A stretch of 64,000 nt of DNA from Ignavibacteria bacterium (GTDB lineage Bacteria > Bacteroidota > Ignavibacteria > Kapaibacteriales > UBA961), in NCBI GenBank assembly GCA_016720145.1, contig JADJXV010000006.1, forward strand, positions 1-64,000, read 5' to 3'. Position numbers and translations under genes: made by a program. Within the stretch, counting starts at the first letter, position 1. Every line of letters begins with the position of its first letter. Of the stretch, positions 28,501 to 36,666 are shown piece after piece. Under the pieces are notes generated by a model, which saw nothing but the letters and a program-made list of their open reading frames with translations, was not told where the DNA came from and did not search any database.

Positions 28501-29906
28501 ACCCAGATTACGCAATAGGAAAAAATCTTAATTTTGCATTCAACTAATTTCTAACGCTTAGCATTAGAGGGAAATAAATTATGAATTTTGATATCTCCTT
28601 TACAAGTAAAGAGATTACACCGTGGGGTGGAATGGCATTTCTTAAGCAAATGTTGAATAAAATTGGCTTCAGAGAGTTGATTGACAACTGTTCTGCATTA
28701 CCTGTTTCAGGATCTAACAGAGGATATAAAACCTCTACAATTTTAGAAAGTTTTATTACTAGTATTTGGTGTGGAGCCAATCGGTTTTTACATACCGAAG
28801 TTACGCGTCATGATGCAACATTAGGAAAGATATTTGACTGGAAAAGAACTCCGGGTCAAGATACATACAAGCGTTATTTTTCAAAATTCACACAAACTAC
28901 CAATCTAAATGTCGGTGGTTATTTTTTCTCATGGTTTTTTGAAAATCTTAAATTAGATAACTTTACGTTGGATATTGACTCATCGGTAATGACCCGATAT
29001 GGAGACCAAGAAGGAGCCAAAAAAGGGTACAATCCAACAAAAAAAGGTAGATCCAGCCACCATCCACTCATTGCATTTATAGCCGATGTTAAATTAGTTG
29101 CTAACATGTGGTTACGAAGTGGGGACACTTCATCAGCCAATAATTTCCTTTCTTTTTTGGAAGATACTTTATCTAAACTCAAGAATAAAACAATAAGTTT
29201 GATACGCTTAGACAGTGGCTTTTATCAGTCCAATATATTGGACTATTTAGAAAGTAAAGTAATGGATTATATAGTAGCTGTAAAATTCACACAACCAATT
29301 CAACGCATGATTCATGATAGTATAAATTGGATTGTTTTGGACACAGGTATCGAAATTTGTGAGCGTATGTATCAAAGTGAATCATGGAGTAACGCACGCA
29401 GAATAGTGATAGTTAGACAGCGGTTAAAAGATAGACCTAAGGCTCCAGGAAAGCAATTAAAACTATTTGCCGAAGAAGAGATTTATAAGAGCTACCGCTA
29501 TTCAGCCTATGTAACAAATATGAAACTATCTCCTTCAGAAATCTGGAGACTCTATAGGGGTAGAGGTGATGCAGAAAACAGAATCAAAGAACTAAAATAT
29601 GATTTTGGATTCGATAGTTTTAATCTCAAAAGCTTTTATGCTACGGAAGCATCATTGATGTTTGCTATGATTGCATACAATTTAATGTCACTTTTTAGGA
29701 CGTTTGTTATTCAAGAAAAAACACAAAAGACATTATCAACATTGAGATTCAAAACATTTGCAATTGGTGCTTATTTTGAAAAAAACAATGGAAAACTCGT
29801 ATTGAAAATTGCCCTAAACAAAAATCGGAGGGCATGGTACAGAGGTTTATGGAACACATCTGAATCGTTTAATTTCCCGTTCGAAAATTCTAATGCGTAA
29901 TCTGGG
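28501..29906 (+). mobile_element. IS1380-family insertion sequence, apparently intact
   Basis: The ends are imperfect inverted repeats: CCCAGATTACGCAATAGGA at the left and, read inward from the right, CCCAGATTACGCATTAGAA. TTAA stands on both sides (28497-28500 and 29907-29910) and fits the 4-bp duplication of this family; an extra A at the left edge leaves one base of doubt. One transposase fills most of the 1.4 kb, and its stop codon lies within the right inverted repeat. The empty target survives in a paralogous repeat at 27364-27367. Confidence 0.9.
28581..29900 (+). CDS. IS1380 family transposase (DDE)
   Basis: A 439-residue transposase. First D in FTLDIDSSVMTRYG, with the family signature EGAKKGYNPTKKGRSSHHPL; second D in LIRLDSGFYQSN; E in GRGDAENRIKELKYDFGFD (the YREK-like region). 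All acidic catalytic residues are present and the frame is intact, so the element may be active. The start is ATG 28581, about 80 bp inside the left end. Confidence 0.93.
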   Translation: MNFDISFTSKEITPWGGMAFLKQMLNKIGFRELIDNCSALPVSGSNRGYKTSTILESFITSIWCGANRFLHTEVTRHDATLGKIFDWKRTPGQDTYKRYFSKFTQTTNLNVGGYFFSWFFENLKLDNFTLDIDSSVMTRYGDQEGAKKGYNPTKKGRSSHHPLIAFIADVKLVANMWLRSGDTSSANNFLSFLEDTLSKLKNKTISLIRLDSGFYQSNILDYLESKVMDYIVAVKFTQPIQRMIHDSINWIVLDTGIEICERMYQSESWSNARRIVIVRQRLKDRPKAPGKQLKLFAEEEIYKSYRYSAYVTNMKLSPSEIWRLYRGRGDAENRIKELKYDFGFDSFNLKSFYATEASLMFAMIAYNLMSLFRTFVIQEKTQKTLSTLRFKTFAIGAYFEKNNGKLVLKIALNKNRRAWYRGLWNTSESFNFPFENSNA

Positions 29907-30207
29907 TTAAAACGGAGGCTTTTTTTATAAAGAACGGGCATGGAAATACTTGGCGGGCTATCGTGCGGTACGTATCAGCGGCAAGTGTTTATGTCTAGTT
30001 AAAATAACTAGACGGACGGGAAATGGTCACTAAACTTATCATGCAGACGTTTGAACGGCATGTGTTGTCGGGCGGTTGAGATAACTGCCCAGACGGAAAT
30101 TGTTTATCTGTGAATTTATCGTGCAGTACGTTTCAGCAGTAAGTATTGCCGGGCGGTTGAAACAACCTCCCTAACGGGAAATGGAAGTGATTTAGCAGTT
30201 AGCTATA
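29907..30207. repeat. Right half of the split repeat and two further hairpin units
   Basis: TTTTTTTATAAAGAACGGGC continues the repeat interrupted by the IS. Three successive hairpins follow, each ending in ACGG(G)AAAT: 29993-30013 (gtctagtta-aaa-taactagac), 30067-30094 (gtc-gggc-ggtt with a single bulged A) and 30151-30171 (gggcggttg-aaa-caacctccc). The stems differ in sequence but keep pairing. There is no coding potential. Confidence 0.75.
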
Positions 30208-30573
30208 CTACGATATGTCATCCTGCATCTGTTTGACCTTTGCTTCTAATTTTTTAACCAATATCAACCTATTTTCTATCTTTCTTGGAATTTCAATTTT
30301 TTTATTATCATTGTACAATCCAAACCATCCATCACCATACTCTATGATTTTCAAGGTGTTATTAAACATCACCTCACGTCTCCAAAGCAGTCCTACCTGT
30401 CGCAACGATGTCTCTGTCAAGACTAATCGAAAGTAATTGCAAGAAATCAACAACACTAAGCCCACTAAAACTGGAATAATAGCATAATACAGCGATGTTG
30501 TCGATCCTAGTATAATAGTATCATAAAGACTAATTACGCCAAAACTTATAAAGCCAATTGCTATAACCGACAA
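30208..30573 (-). CDS. Small membrane protein of unknown function
   Basis: About 121 residues: two hydrophobic segments (VIAIGFISFGVISLYDTIIL and YYAIIPVLVGLVLLISC) then a soluble part FRLVLTETSLRQVGLLWRRE...DGWFGLYNDNKKIEIPRK, which resembles the pleckstrin-like domain of small bacterial membrane proteins. The only in-frame start is a TTG (30573). The preceding residues YKYHILWRLSLS look genuine, and an ATG in another frame (30623, MTHRRK) suggests a longer start with a one-base break near 30605. No family can be named. Confidence 0.5.
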   Translation of the reverse strand: MSVIAIGFISFGVISLYDTIILGSTTSLYYAIIPVLVGLVLLISCNYFRLVLTETSLRQVGLLWRREVMFNNTLKIIEYGDGWFGLYNDNKKIEIPRKIENRLILVKKLEAKVKQMQDDIS

Positions 30574-30623
30574 ACTTAATCTCCATAGAATATGGTATTT
30601 ATATGTTTACGGCGATGAGTCAT

Positions 30624-30981
30624 TATTATAATTATTCATATACTTTTTTTGAGTTGATACTACGTACTTTATTTCCCCATCCGGCAGTCGTTACCAACTG
30701 CCGCTAACACGTACCAAAGAAACATATTGCTCATTAGTTATGCTGAAAAAAATACTACCTTTACCACGTTTAAATTACAAAAAACTCGCTATAATGCTAT
30801 AGCTTCACCGCAAATTACGGCAACTTTTCTGGATTCGGGCTGGGACTGGAAGTCGTATATTTTTTTTAATGGTTGAACTATCGTGCAGTACGTTTCATCG
30901 GCACGTGTTTACGTCCAGTTAAAATAACTGGACGGACGGGAAATTCTTGATAAGACATCTAGGATAGTGGAATTAAAGATA
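30624..30981. repeat. Intergenic region with the fifth hairpin unit (30887-30946)
   Basis: It holds ATCGTGCAGTACGTTTCATC followed by the hairpin cgtccagtt-aaaat-aactggacg (30912-30934) and GGACGGGAAAT. The remainder (30640-30880) shows no gene; it may contain the promoter of the small membrane protein. Confidence 0.65.
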
Positions 30982-31524
30982 CTAACCCTTTACTTTCAAG
31001 ATCCGAGACGTAGTAGCATCAATTATAAATTCAATCGATAAAGATTGGTCAAAACGTTTTGGGTTCGGAAATTCCTCACTGCAATTTCTTCCGTGGTAAT
31101 AGACTACAATATAACATACGTTGCGTAATGGCTTGTCTATCATATCACTGTCGATTCTGCTGATGATATCACCATGCTTCTCGCTATACACATACATTGT
31201 GTTGCTTACCTCATTCGGCTTGCCTAATTTCTCGACAAGAAACGCGAGCGATTGTCCTTCGAATTGAATTTTTTTCTTTATAATTTCGAATACGATAGAA
31301 TTGCGAAGTCCAAAACAAGTCAGACTATCAAGCCTCCAATCTGAAAGTGCTTCTTCAAGGGTAAAAGGTGGGTTACTTGTAAACTCGTCCAACGAAAACG
31401 ATTCCGATTTTAAGAGTTTATAGCGTTCCTGTTTCAGACTATCGAAAGATATTGACTGGCAGATACAAGAAGAGTGAAAGGCGAACACACCGCACAATAG
31501 ACAAGCAACTAGTAATTTAATCAT
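30982..31524 (-). CDS. Secreted protein of unknown function
   Basis: About 180 residues with a hydrophobic signal sequence (MIKLLVACLLCGVFAFHSSC, which includes cysteines but no clear lipobox). The mature part has FDSLKQERYKLLKSESFSLD, FLVEKLGKPNEVSNTMYVY and a C-terminal SIEFIIDATTSRILKVKG. The GKPNE...YVYSEKHGD segment is similar to small secreted proteins that assess a 'K-G-x-P-x' outer-membrane assembly motif, but I cannot assign a family. I start it at 31524; the upstream extension is repeat DNA. Confidence 0.6.
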   Translation of the reverse strand: MIKLLVACLLCGVFAFHSSCICQSISFDSLKQERYKLLKSESFSLDEFTSNPPFTLEEALSDWRLDSLTCFGLRNSIVFEIIKKKIQFEGQSLAFLVEKLGKPNEVSNTMYVYSEKHGDIISRIDSDMIDKPLRNVCYIVVYYHGRNCSEEFPNPKRFDQSLSIEFIIDATTSRILKVKG

Positions 31525-31549
31525 GGCAATCGATCCTTTAATGTTTAGT

Positions 31550-31610
31550 GATATCGTGCATAACCGGGGCAACCGCAAGGGATTGCCCCTACCGATTTTT
31601 GGATATTTTT
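31550..31610. repeat. Inverted copy of the GGGGCAATCCC-type repeat
   Basis: GGCAACCGCAAGGGATTGCC is the reverse complement of the motif at 27261 and 28391. It lies directly upstream of the secreted protein gene, within its leader. Confidence 0.7.
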
Positions 31611-31651
31611 TTCGCCCGGGCTGCAATTATAATCTCCATTCACCATATCAA

Positions 31652-31685
31652 AAAAAATGGAGCTGATTCTATATCAGCTCCATTT
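31652..31685 (-). terminator. Rho-independent terminator after the LVIVD lipoprotein gene
   Basis: A perfect 13-bp stem, aaatggagctgat (31655-31667) with atcagctccattt (31673-31685), followed on the minus strand by a T run. Confidence 0.9.
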
Positions 31686-31698
31686 GCAAACCATTGAA

Positions 31699-32946
31699 TT
31701 ATTTCACTATCGGTATCGTGCTCACTAATTTCATATCCGAAGGATTGGAATAATCATATTGATAGAGTCCGTCCGGACCGACGATGATTGCATTCTTGCC
31801 TAAGGGAATGATATCATACGTACGGAAAGTACTCAAGAACGATGTCACTTTCAAATCTTTGTAATCCGTTGCGTTAAATACCTTTAGACCTGCTATTCCA
31901 TCACAGATAAAGAGCGTCGGACCGTCAATTCCCAATCCGTACGGCTCCTGCATCGCATACGACTTGAGCAGCACGGGCTTCGTCACGTCTTTAATATCCA
32001 AAATGTCTAATTGATTCTGCCCGCCGCCGCAGCGCGAACCTGCACGAAGCGTGACGTAGGCATAATCGCCCTGCACGACAACAGGGTCGCAACTCCGTGC
32101 ATGATTAAACCTTGACAATTGCACAGGATTACGTTGATTTTTATTGTCGTAAATAAACATCCCCGACTGTGAACCTATAAACAACTTATCCTGATAAGGG
32201 AAAATTGTCTCTATATCCCAACCCATATTTAACTTAGCCCATACCAATGGGTTCGATGGATTGTCAATCGCAAATATTTGCATGTCCGAAGTGCTGACTG
32301 CGTAAAGAGTTTTGTCATAAATAGTAAATCGTGCCATAGAGCCGCCACGTCCATTGCTGGAAGTATTTCCACCACTTGATGCATCTGCTGATGTTGGGAA
32401 AAAGCCTCCTCGTCCACCTCCCCATTCATTGAAAATAACAGGATTCGATTCATCATATTCCTCAGTTACTGTCTCTTCTTTCCAATCAATCGCCATACCT
32501 TTGGTTGTATCCATCTTCACGCCATGCTGCACTAAGTTATTGGGGAATATTGCATTTATACGTTTCATTACTTTTATATTCGCAACATCAGTAATATCGA
32601 GCGCTACAAAATCAATATAGCTGTCGGCATAGAGAATATTATCCTTGACCGCCAGGTCACCATTGCCGGGAATAGTGATAAAAGCCAGATTTTTCGGTGC
32701 GCTAGGGTTGGAATTATCAATGATATGTATCCCTTTTTCCTTTTCATTGATAAAGAGATAGTTGCCTTTGACATATATTTTTCCCGGATTGCTGAGCTGT
32801 CGCGGTGAATCACTTTTCACCATTGCACGAAAGTCATCCATGGGAATATAAACCGGTGTCCAACGAGTGTAGGTGCGTGTCTGCGTGTTTGAGCATCCAA
32901 TAGACAGCAAGCACAGGGCAGCAAGGAATAGAACGTGATTTTTCAT
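31699..32946 (-). CDS. LVIVD repeat-containing lipoprotein
   Basis: A 415-residue protein with a lipoprotein signal (LCLLSIGC, residues 11-18), so probably bound to the outer membrane. The rest forms beta-propeller-like repeats of the LVIVD type: GNYLFINEKEKGIHIIDNSN, NILYADSYIDFVALDITDVA, TLYAVSTSDMQIFAIDNPSN, KLFIGSQSGMFIYDNKNQRN, LDILDIKDVTKPVLLKSYAM. A GGGRGGFFPTSADASSGGN loop interrupts the repeats. Function unknown. Monocistronic, with its own terminator. Its upstream region is the 32947-33260 gap followed by the tandem array. Confidence 0.85.
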   Translation of the reverse strand: MKNHVLFLAALCLLSIGCSNTQTRTYTRWTPVYIPMDDFRAMVKSDSPRQLSNPGKIYVKGNYLFINEKEKGIHIIDNSNPSAPKNLAFITIPGNGDLAVKDNILYADSYIDFVALDITDVANIKVMKRINAIFPNNLVQHGVKMDTTKGMAIDWKEETVTEEYDESNPVIFNEWGGGRGGFFPTSADASSGGNTSSNGRGGSMARFTIYDKTLYAVSTSDMQIFAIDNPSNPLVWAKLNMGWDIETIFPYQDKLFIGSQSGMFIYDNKNQRNPVQLSRFNHARSCDPVVVQGDYAYVTLRAGSRCGGGQNQLDILDIKDVTKPVLLKSYAMQEPYGLGIDGPTLFICDGIAGLKVFNATDYKDLKVTSFLSTFRTYDIIPLGKNAIIVGPDGLYQYDYSNPSDMKLVSTIPIVK

Positions 32947-33260
32947 AAAATCCTAGAAAAGGTTATAAAAGTATGAGAAATAAGGGTATAAAACAGAAAT
33001 AGATTATTAATTATTTCATTTTGATGGAGTAATCGACTGCATAATCGACGCTCGTTGAATAAAAGCACTACAGCACTCGGCAAATATAGCTAACTTCTTG
33101 GTAATATTGATAGTAAAATTATGAATTTCTAATTGAAAATGAATAATTGTACGAATTCAATCATTAAAGATAAATATTGTATGAACTTCCCACAGCAAAG
33201 TATAGATGCAACTATTCTATAAATAATAAAATTAGATCAATTCATATTGAGTTCGATGCA
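32947..33260. other. AT-rich promoter region between the LVIVD gene and the tandem array
   Basis: No open frame of note. It must contain the promoter for the minus-strand LVIVD gene. No clear consensus pair was fixed by eye. Confidence 0.4.
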
Positions 33261-34313
33261 TCTTTCAATCACCCCCTTCGGTCACCCGTTGACACCCCAA
33301 AAAGAGAGCAATCGGCTCGACCCAAATTGTAGGGTCAATCACCCCCTTCTGTCACCCGTTTACACCCCAAAAAGAGAGCCATCGGCTCGACCCAAATTGT
33401 AGGGTCAATCACCCCCTTCGGTCACCCGTTGACACCCCAAAAAGAGAGCCATCGGCTCGACCGAAATTGAAGGGTCAATCACCCACTTCGGTCACCCGTT
33501 GACACCCCAAAAAGAGAGCCATCGGCTCGACCCAAATTGTAGGGTCAATCAACCCCTTCGGTCACCCGTTGACACCCCAAAAAGAGAGCCATCGGCTCGA
33601 CCCAAATTGTAGGGTCAATCAACCCCTTCGGTCACCCGTTGACACCCCAAAAAGAGAGCCATCGGCTCGACCCAAATTGTAGGGTCAATCACCCCCTTCG
33701 GTCACCCGTTGACACCCCAAAAAGATAGCCATCGGCTCGACCCAAATTGTAGGTTCAATCACCCCCTTCGGTCACCCGTTGTCACCCCAAAAAGAGAGCC
33801 ATCGGCTCGACCCAAATTGTAGGGTCAATCAACCCCTTCGGTCACCCGTTGACACCCCAAAAAGAGAGCCATCGGCTCGACCCAAATTGTAGAGTCAATC
33901 AACCCCTTCGGTCACCCGTTGACACCCCAAAAAGAGAGCAATCGGCTCGACCCAAATTGTAGGGTCAATCGCCCCCTTCGGTCACCCGTTGACACCCCAA
34001 AAAGAGAGCCATCAGCTCGACCCAAATTGTAGGGTCAATCAACCCCTTCGGTCACCCGTTGACACCCCAAAAAGAGAGCCATCGGCTCGACCCAAATTGT
34101 AGGTTCAATCACACCCTTCGGTCACCCTTTGACACCCCAAAAAGAGAGCCATCGGCTCGACCCAAAATGTAGGGTCAATCACACCCTTCGGTCACCCTTT
34201 GACACCACAAAAAGAGAGCCATCGGCTCGACCCAAATTGTAGGGTCAATCACCCTCTTCGGTCACCCGTTGACACCCCAAAAAGAGAGCCATCGGCTCGA
34301 CCCAAATTGTAGG
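33261..34313. repeat. Tandem array: 15 copies of a 70-bp unit
   Basis: GACACCCCAA (or a one-base variant) recurs every 70 bp at 33291, 33361 and so on to 34271, with no gaps and no change in period. Each unit contains a hairpin gagcc-atc-ggctc, the stretch CCCAAATTGTAGGGTCAATC and a CGGTCACCCGTTGACACCCC block. The copies differ by few substitutions (for example acccccttcg or aaccccttcg). At the right end the sequence runs into GGGCTGGACTTCAGTCC, the form seen at the dispersed copies, so the array grew from such an element. As 70 is not a multiple of three and stops occur, it is not coding. Confidence 0.95.
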
Positions 34314-34348
34314 GCTGGACTTCAGTCCAGTCCCAAAAAGGATAATCA

Positions 34349-36418
34349 TCACCGCCCTACCACTACCTTAGTTCGGGCAATTCTACCATCGGCTGTCATT
34401 ACGACCACCGAATACATCCCGCTCGGAAATCCTGAGACATCAATGGTAAATTCCCCTGAATTTAACTCTGATGACTCAAACATTTTCTCTCCATAGATAT
34501 TGAACAATTGAAGAGCAGAAAGAGTTGTATTTATTGGAAAAGTGATGGTCACATTCGAAGAGCTTGGAATTGGAAAAGCTTCCACGGTTAGCACTTTGGT
34601 AGATGATGGATTGACTTCTTCATCTACGCCTATTGTCGTTAGGTCGAGTTTCCAGATACTGGAGTTATTTATTCCGGCAAAGAGAGTCGTACCATGAACT
34701 TCCAAAGACTGCACATACATATTCGGTAAACCTGTGTTCAATGCCGTCCAATTATTGCCATTGTCCTTGCTCACAAATACACCTTTGCCATACGAGCCGG
34801 CGAAAAGCAGCGAACCATACTCTGCCAGTGTATAAATACCACTTTCCTCCAAGCCGGACTTCTCCCAGCTTGCCCCATTATTCGAACTGCGATAGATACC
34901 CTGCACCGTACCGGCGATAATCGTATTATCGACTATTCGAAGAGCATGAACATTCATATACTCCAATCCCAAAAGCTCCCACGAGAATCCACGGTCGGTC
35001 GAGCGGAATATCCCTGTTCCCCACGCTGTTCCATAGACAGTAGTGCCATCGACAATGAGATCACCAAATGTAGCTGAATGCATATAGCTACCATCAATTG
35101 CCATCCAACTCTCACCACTATCAGTACTTCGAAAAACACCATCATTGCGCGTACCGACAAAAATGACCGAATCAAGAACTGCTACCCGGGCAATCAAGAG
35201 ACTTGTCAGGCCTGTATTGCATGCTACCCAATGATTACCATTATCGGTACTGCGAAACATCCCGGCATTTGTACCGGCAAATATCGTCGTACCACTCCGA
35301 GCAAGAGCATTTACGTAAAAATTGGTCAGTCCTGCATTACTTGTTGTCCACTGCGATCCATTATCCTCACTCCGAAATACTCCACCGGAATACGTACCTG
35401 CAAAAATTGTTGAACTACCGGTGAGAAATGAAAATACCGTCTGACAATTCAGCCCAGTATTGACATCGGTCCAGCTTTCGCCCTGATTGGTGCTGCGAAA
35501 GATTCCTCCCCCTCTCACACCAACAAAGAGATTCTCTCCGCAAAACGAAAGATTACCCACATCTTGCACGGGCAAGCCAAGGTTTGCAGACATCCATTGA
35601 CCTCCATTGACCGATCTGCGAAAGACACCACCATAGCGTGCACTGACAAAGAGAGATGTATCATGGATTATAATCGTTGAAACGGAAGAACCATCCATTC
35701 CGGCATTGTCTTGCTGCCAGGTTGCGCCATTATCTGAACTCCGATATACGCCCGCACCATTCAATGTGAGGAAGACAGTCGTGCCACTCACGGCAAATGA
35801 TATCACCGTGCGCCTTGGTGGTAATCCAACACCTGCATCCTGCCAAGTAGCACCATTATCAGTACTTTTATACACGCCGTAGTCTTTCATTCCTGCAAAT
35901 ATCGTCGCGCCAAGAACGGCAAATGTAGTGACATGGCGATTCTGCAATCCTTCATTCGATTCGGTCCAACTCTCGCCGTTATCCATACTTCGAAAGACCG
36001 GACCGTAATCTGTTCCGGCGAGCATGGTCGCCCCGACAAAGGTAAGTGCGTTAATTCTTTTATTTGTTAATCCTCTGTCAAGAGTCGTCCAACTCAAGCC
36101 GTAATCTGTACTTCGGAGGACTCCATTATAGTAAGCAGCAGCATAGACTGTCGAATCCTTTACGACAAAAGGTCCTACAGCATTCATATTTAGACCCGTA
36201 GGCGTCCAATTCTCCCCACGATCTATGCTACGATAAAGACCACTTGAGAATGAACCGGCTAGGACGATAGAATCATTAATCGCAAACGGAGCAAAACTAC
36301 CGCCTTGCGCCCCTTTTGCCTGCACCCATTGTGAATGCACATCTGGCACTCCAAACAACAAAAGCATACTCATCACCAGAGTATGCTTCACTGCGCGAAC
36401 AATCGTAGAATGTATCAT
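34349..36418 (-). CDS. Secreted BNR/sialidase-type repeat protein with T9SS sorting domain
   Basis: About 689 residues. A signal peptide starts at 36418 (MIHSTIVRAVKHTLVMSMLL) behind an AAGGG. Then come some 14 beta-propeller blades, each with an Asp-box type motif (RSIDRGENWT, KSTDNGATWQ, RSSDNGATWQ, RSTNQGESWT, VSKDNGNNWT) and a TIFAGT/GVFRS strand. The end is a type IX sorting domain: VEAFPIPSSSNVTITFP, LFNIYGEKMFESS, GMYSVVVMTADGRIARTKV. The fold is that of sialidases, but catalytic arginines are not evident, so it is more likely a surface-binding protein. Upstream it has a palindrome cluster. Confidence 0.85.
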   Translation of the reverse strand: MIHSTIVRAVKHTLVMSMLLLFGVPDVHSQWVQAKGAQGGSFAPFAINDSIVLAGSFSSGLYRSIDRGENWTPTGLNMNAVGPFVVKDSTVYAAAYYNGVLRSTDYGLSWTTLDRGLTNKRINALTFVGATMLAGTDYGPVFRSMDNGESWTESNEGLQNRHVTTFAVLGATIFAGMKDYGVYKSTDNGATWQDAGVGLPPRRTVISFAVSGTTVFLTLNGAGVYRSSDNGATWQQDNAGMDGSSVSTIIIHDTSLFVSARYGGVFRRSVNGGQWMSANLGLPVQDVGNLSFCGENLFVGVRGGGIFRSTNQGESWTDVNTGLNCQTVFSFLTGSSTIFAGTYSGGVFRSEDNGSQWTTSNAGLTNFYVNALARSGTTIFAGTNAGMFRSTDNGNHWVACNTGLTSLLIARVAVLDSVIFVGTRNDGVFRSTDSGESWMAIDGSYMHSATFGDLIVDGTTVYGTAWGTGIFRSTDRGFSWELLGLEYMNVHALRIVDNTIIAGTVQGIYRSSNNGASWEKSGLEESGIYTLAEYGSLLFAGSYGKGVFVSKDNGNNWTALNTGLPNMYVQSLEVHGTTLFAGINNSSIWKLDLTTIGVDEEVNPSSTKVLTVEAFPIPSSSNVTITFPINTTLSALQLFNIYGEKMFESSELNSGEFTIDVSGFPSGMYSVVVMTADGRIARTKVVVGR

Positions 36419-36456
36419 GGCTGACCCTTTGGAAAATGAAGAGAACAAGAAACGTC

Positions 36457-36630
36457 GATACGTTGCATGCAACGTATCTATATGTATGTACTATTTTTAA
36501 TACGGACGGTTGTTTCAGCCTAACGTAGAGACGTTGCATGCAACGTCTCTACAGCGCAATGAACGATGGTAACACAACGTACCGGATTTTTTCCATCCAA
36601 ACGTAGAGACGTTGCATGCAACGTCTCTAC
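36457..36630. repeat. Three copies of a self-complementary GTTGCATGCAAC palindrome
   Basis: Copies at 36457-36478, 36525-36552 and 36603-36630. The last two are perfect 28-bp palindromes with arms GTAGAGACGTTGCA; the first keeps a 22-bp core in which GAGAC...GTCTC is replaced by GATAC...GTATC, so pairing is kept. They lie between two minus-strand secreted protein genes, within the leader of the 34349-36418 gene. Confidence 0.9.
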
Positions 36631-36666
36631 ACAGGCATGACCCTCATTGCATTCCCTTCAGATTCA

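Noticed and set aside
33261..34313. CRISPR array
   Set aside because: The whole 70-bp unit repeats with few substitutions. There are no variable spacers and no cas genes in the window.
34349..36418. Active sialidase
   Set aside because: Many Asp-box blades but no evident catalytic arginine triad or tyrosine/glutamate pair, so only the fold is supported.
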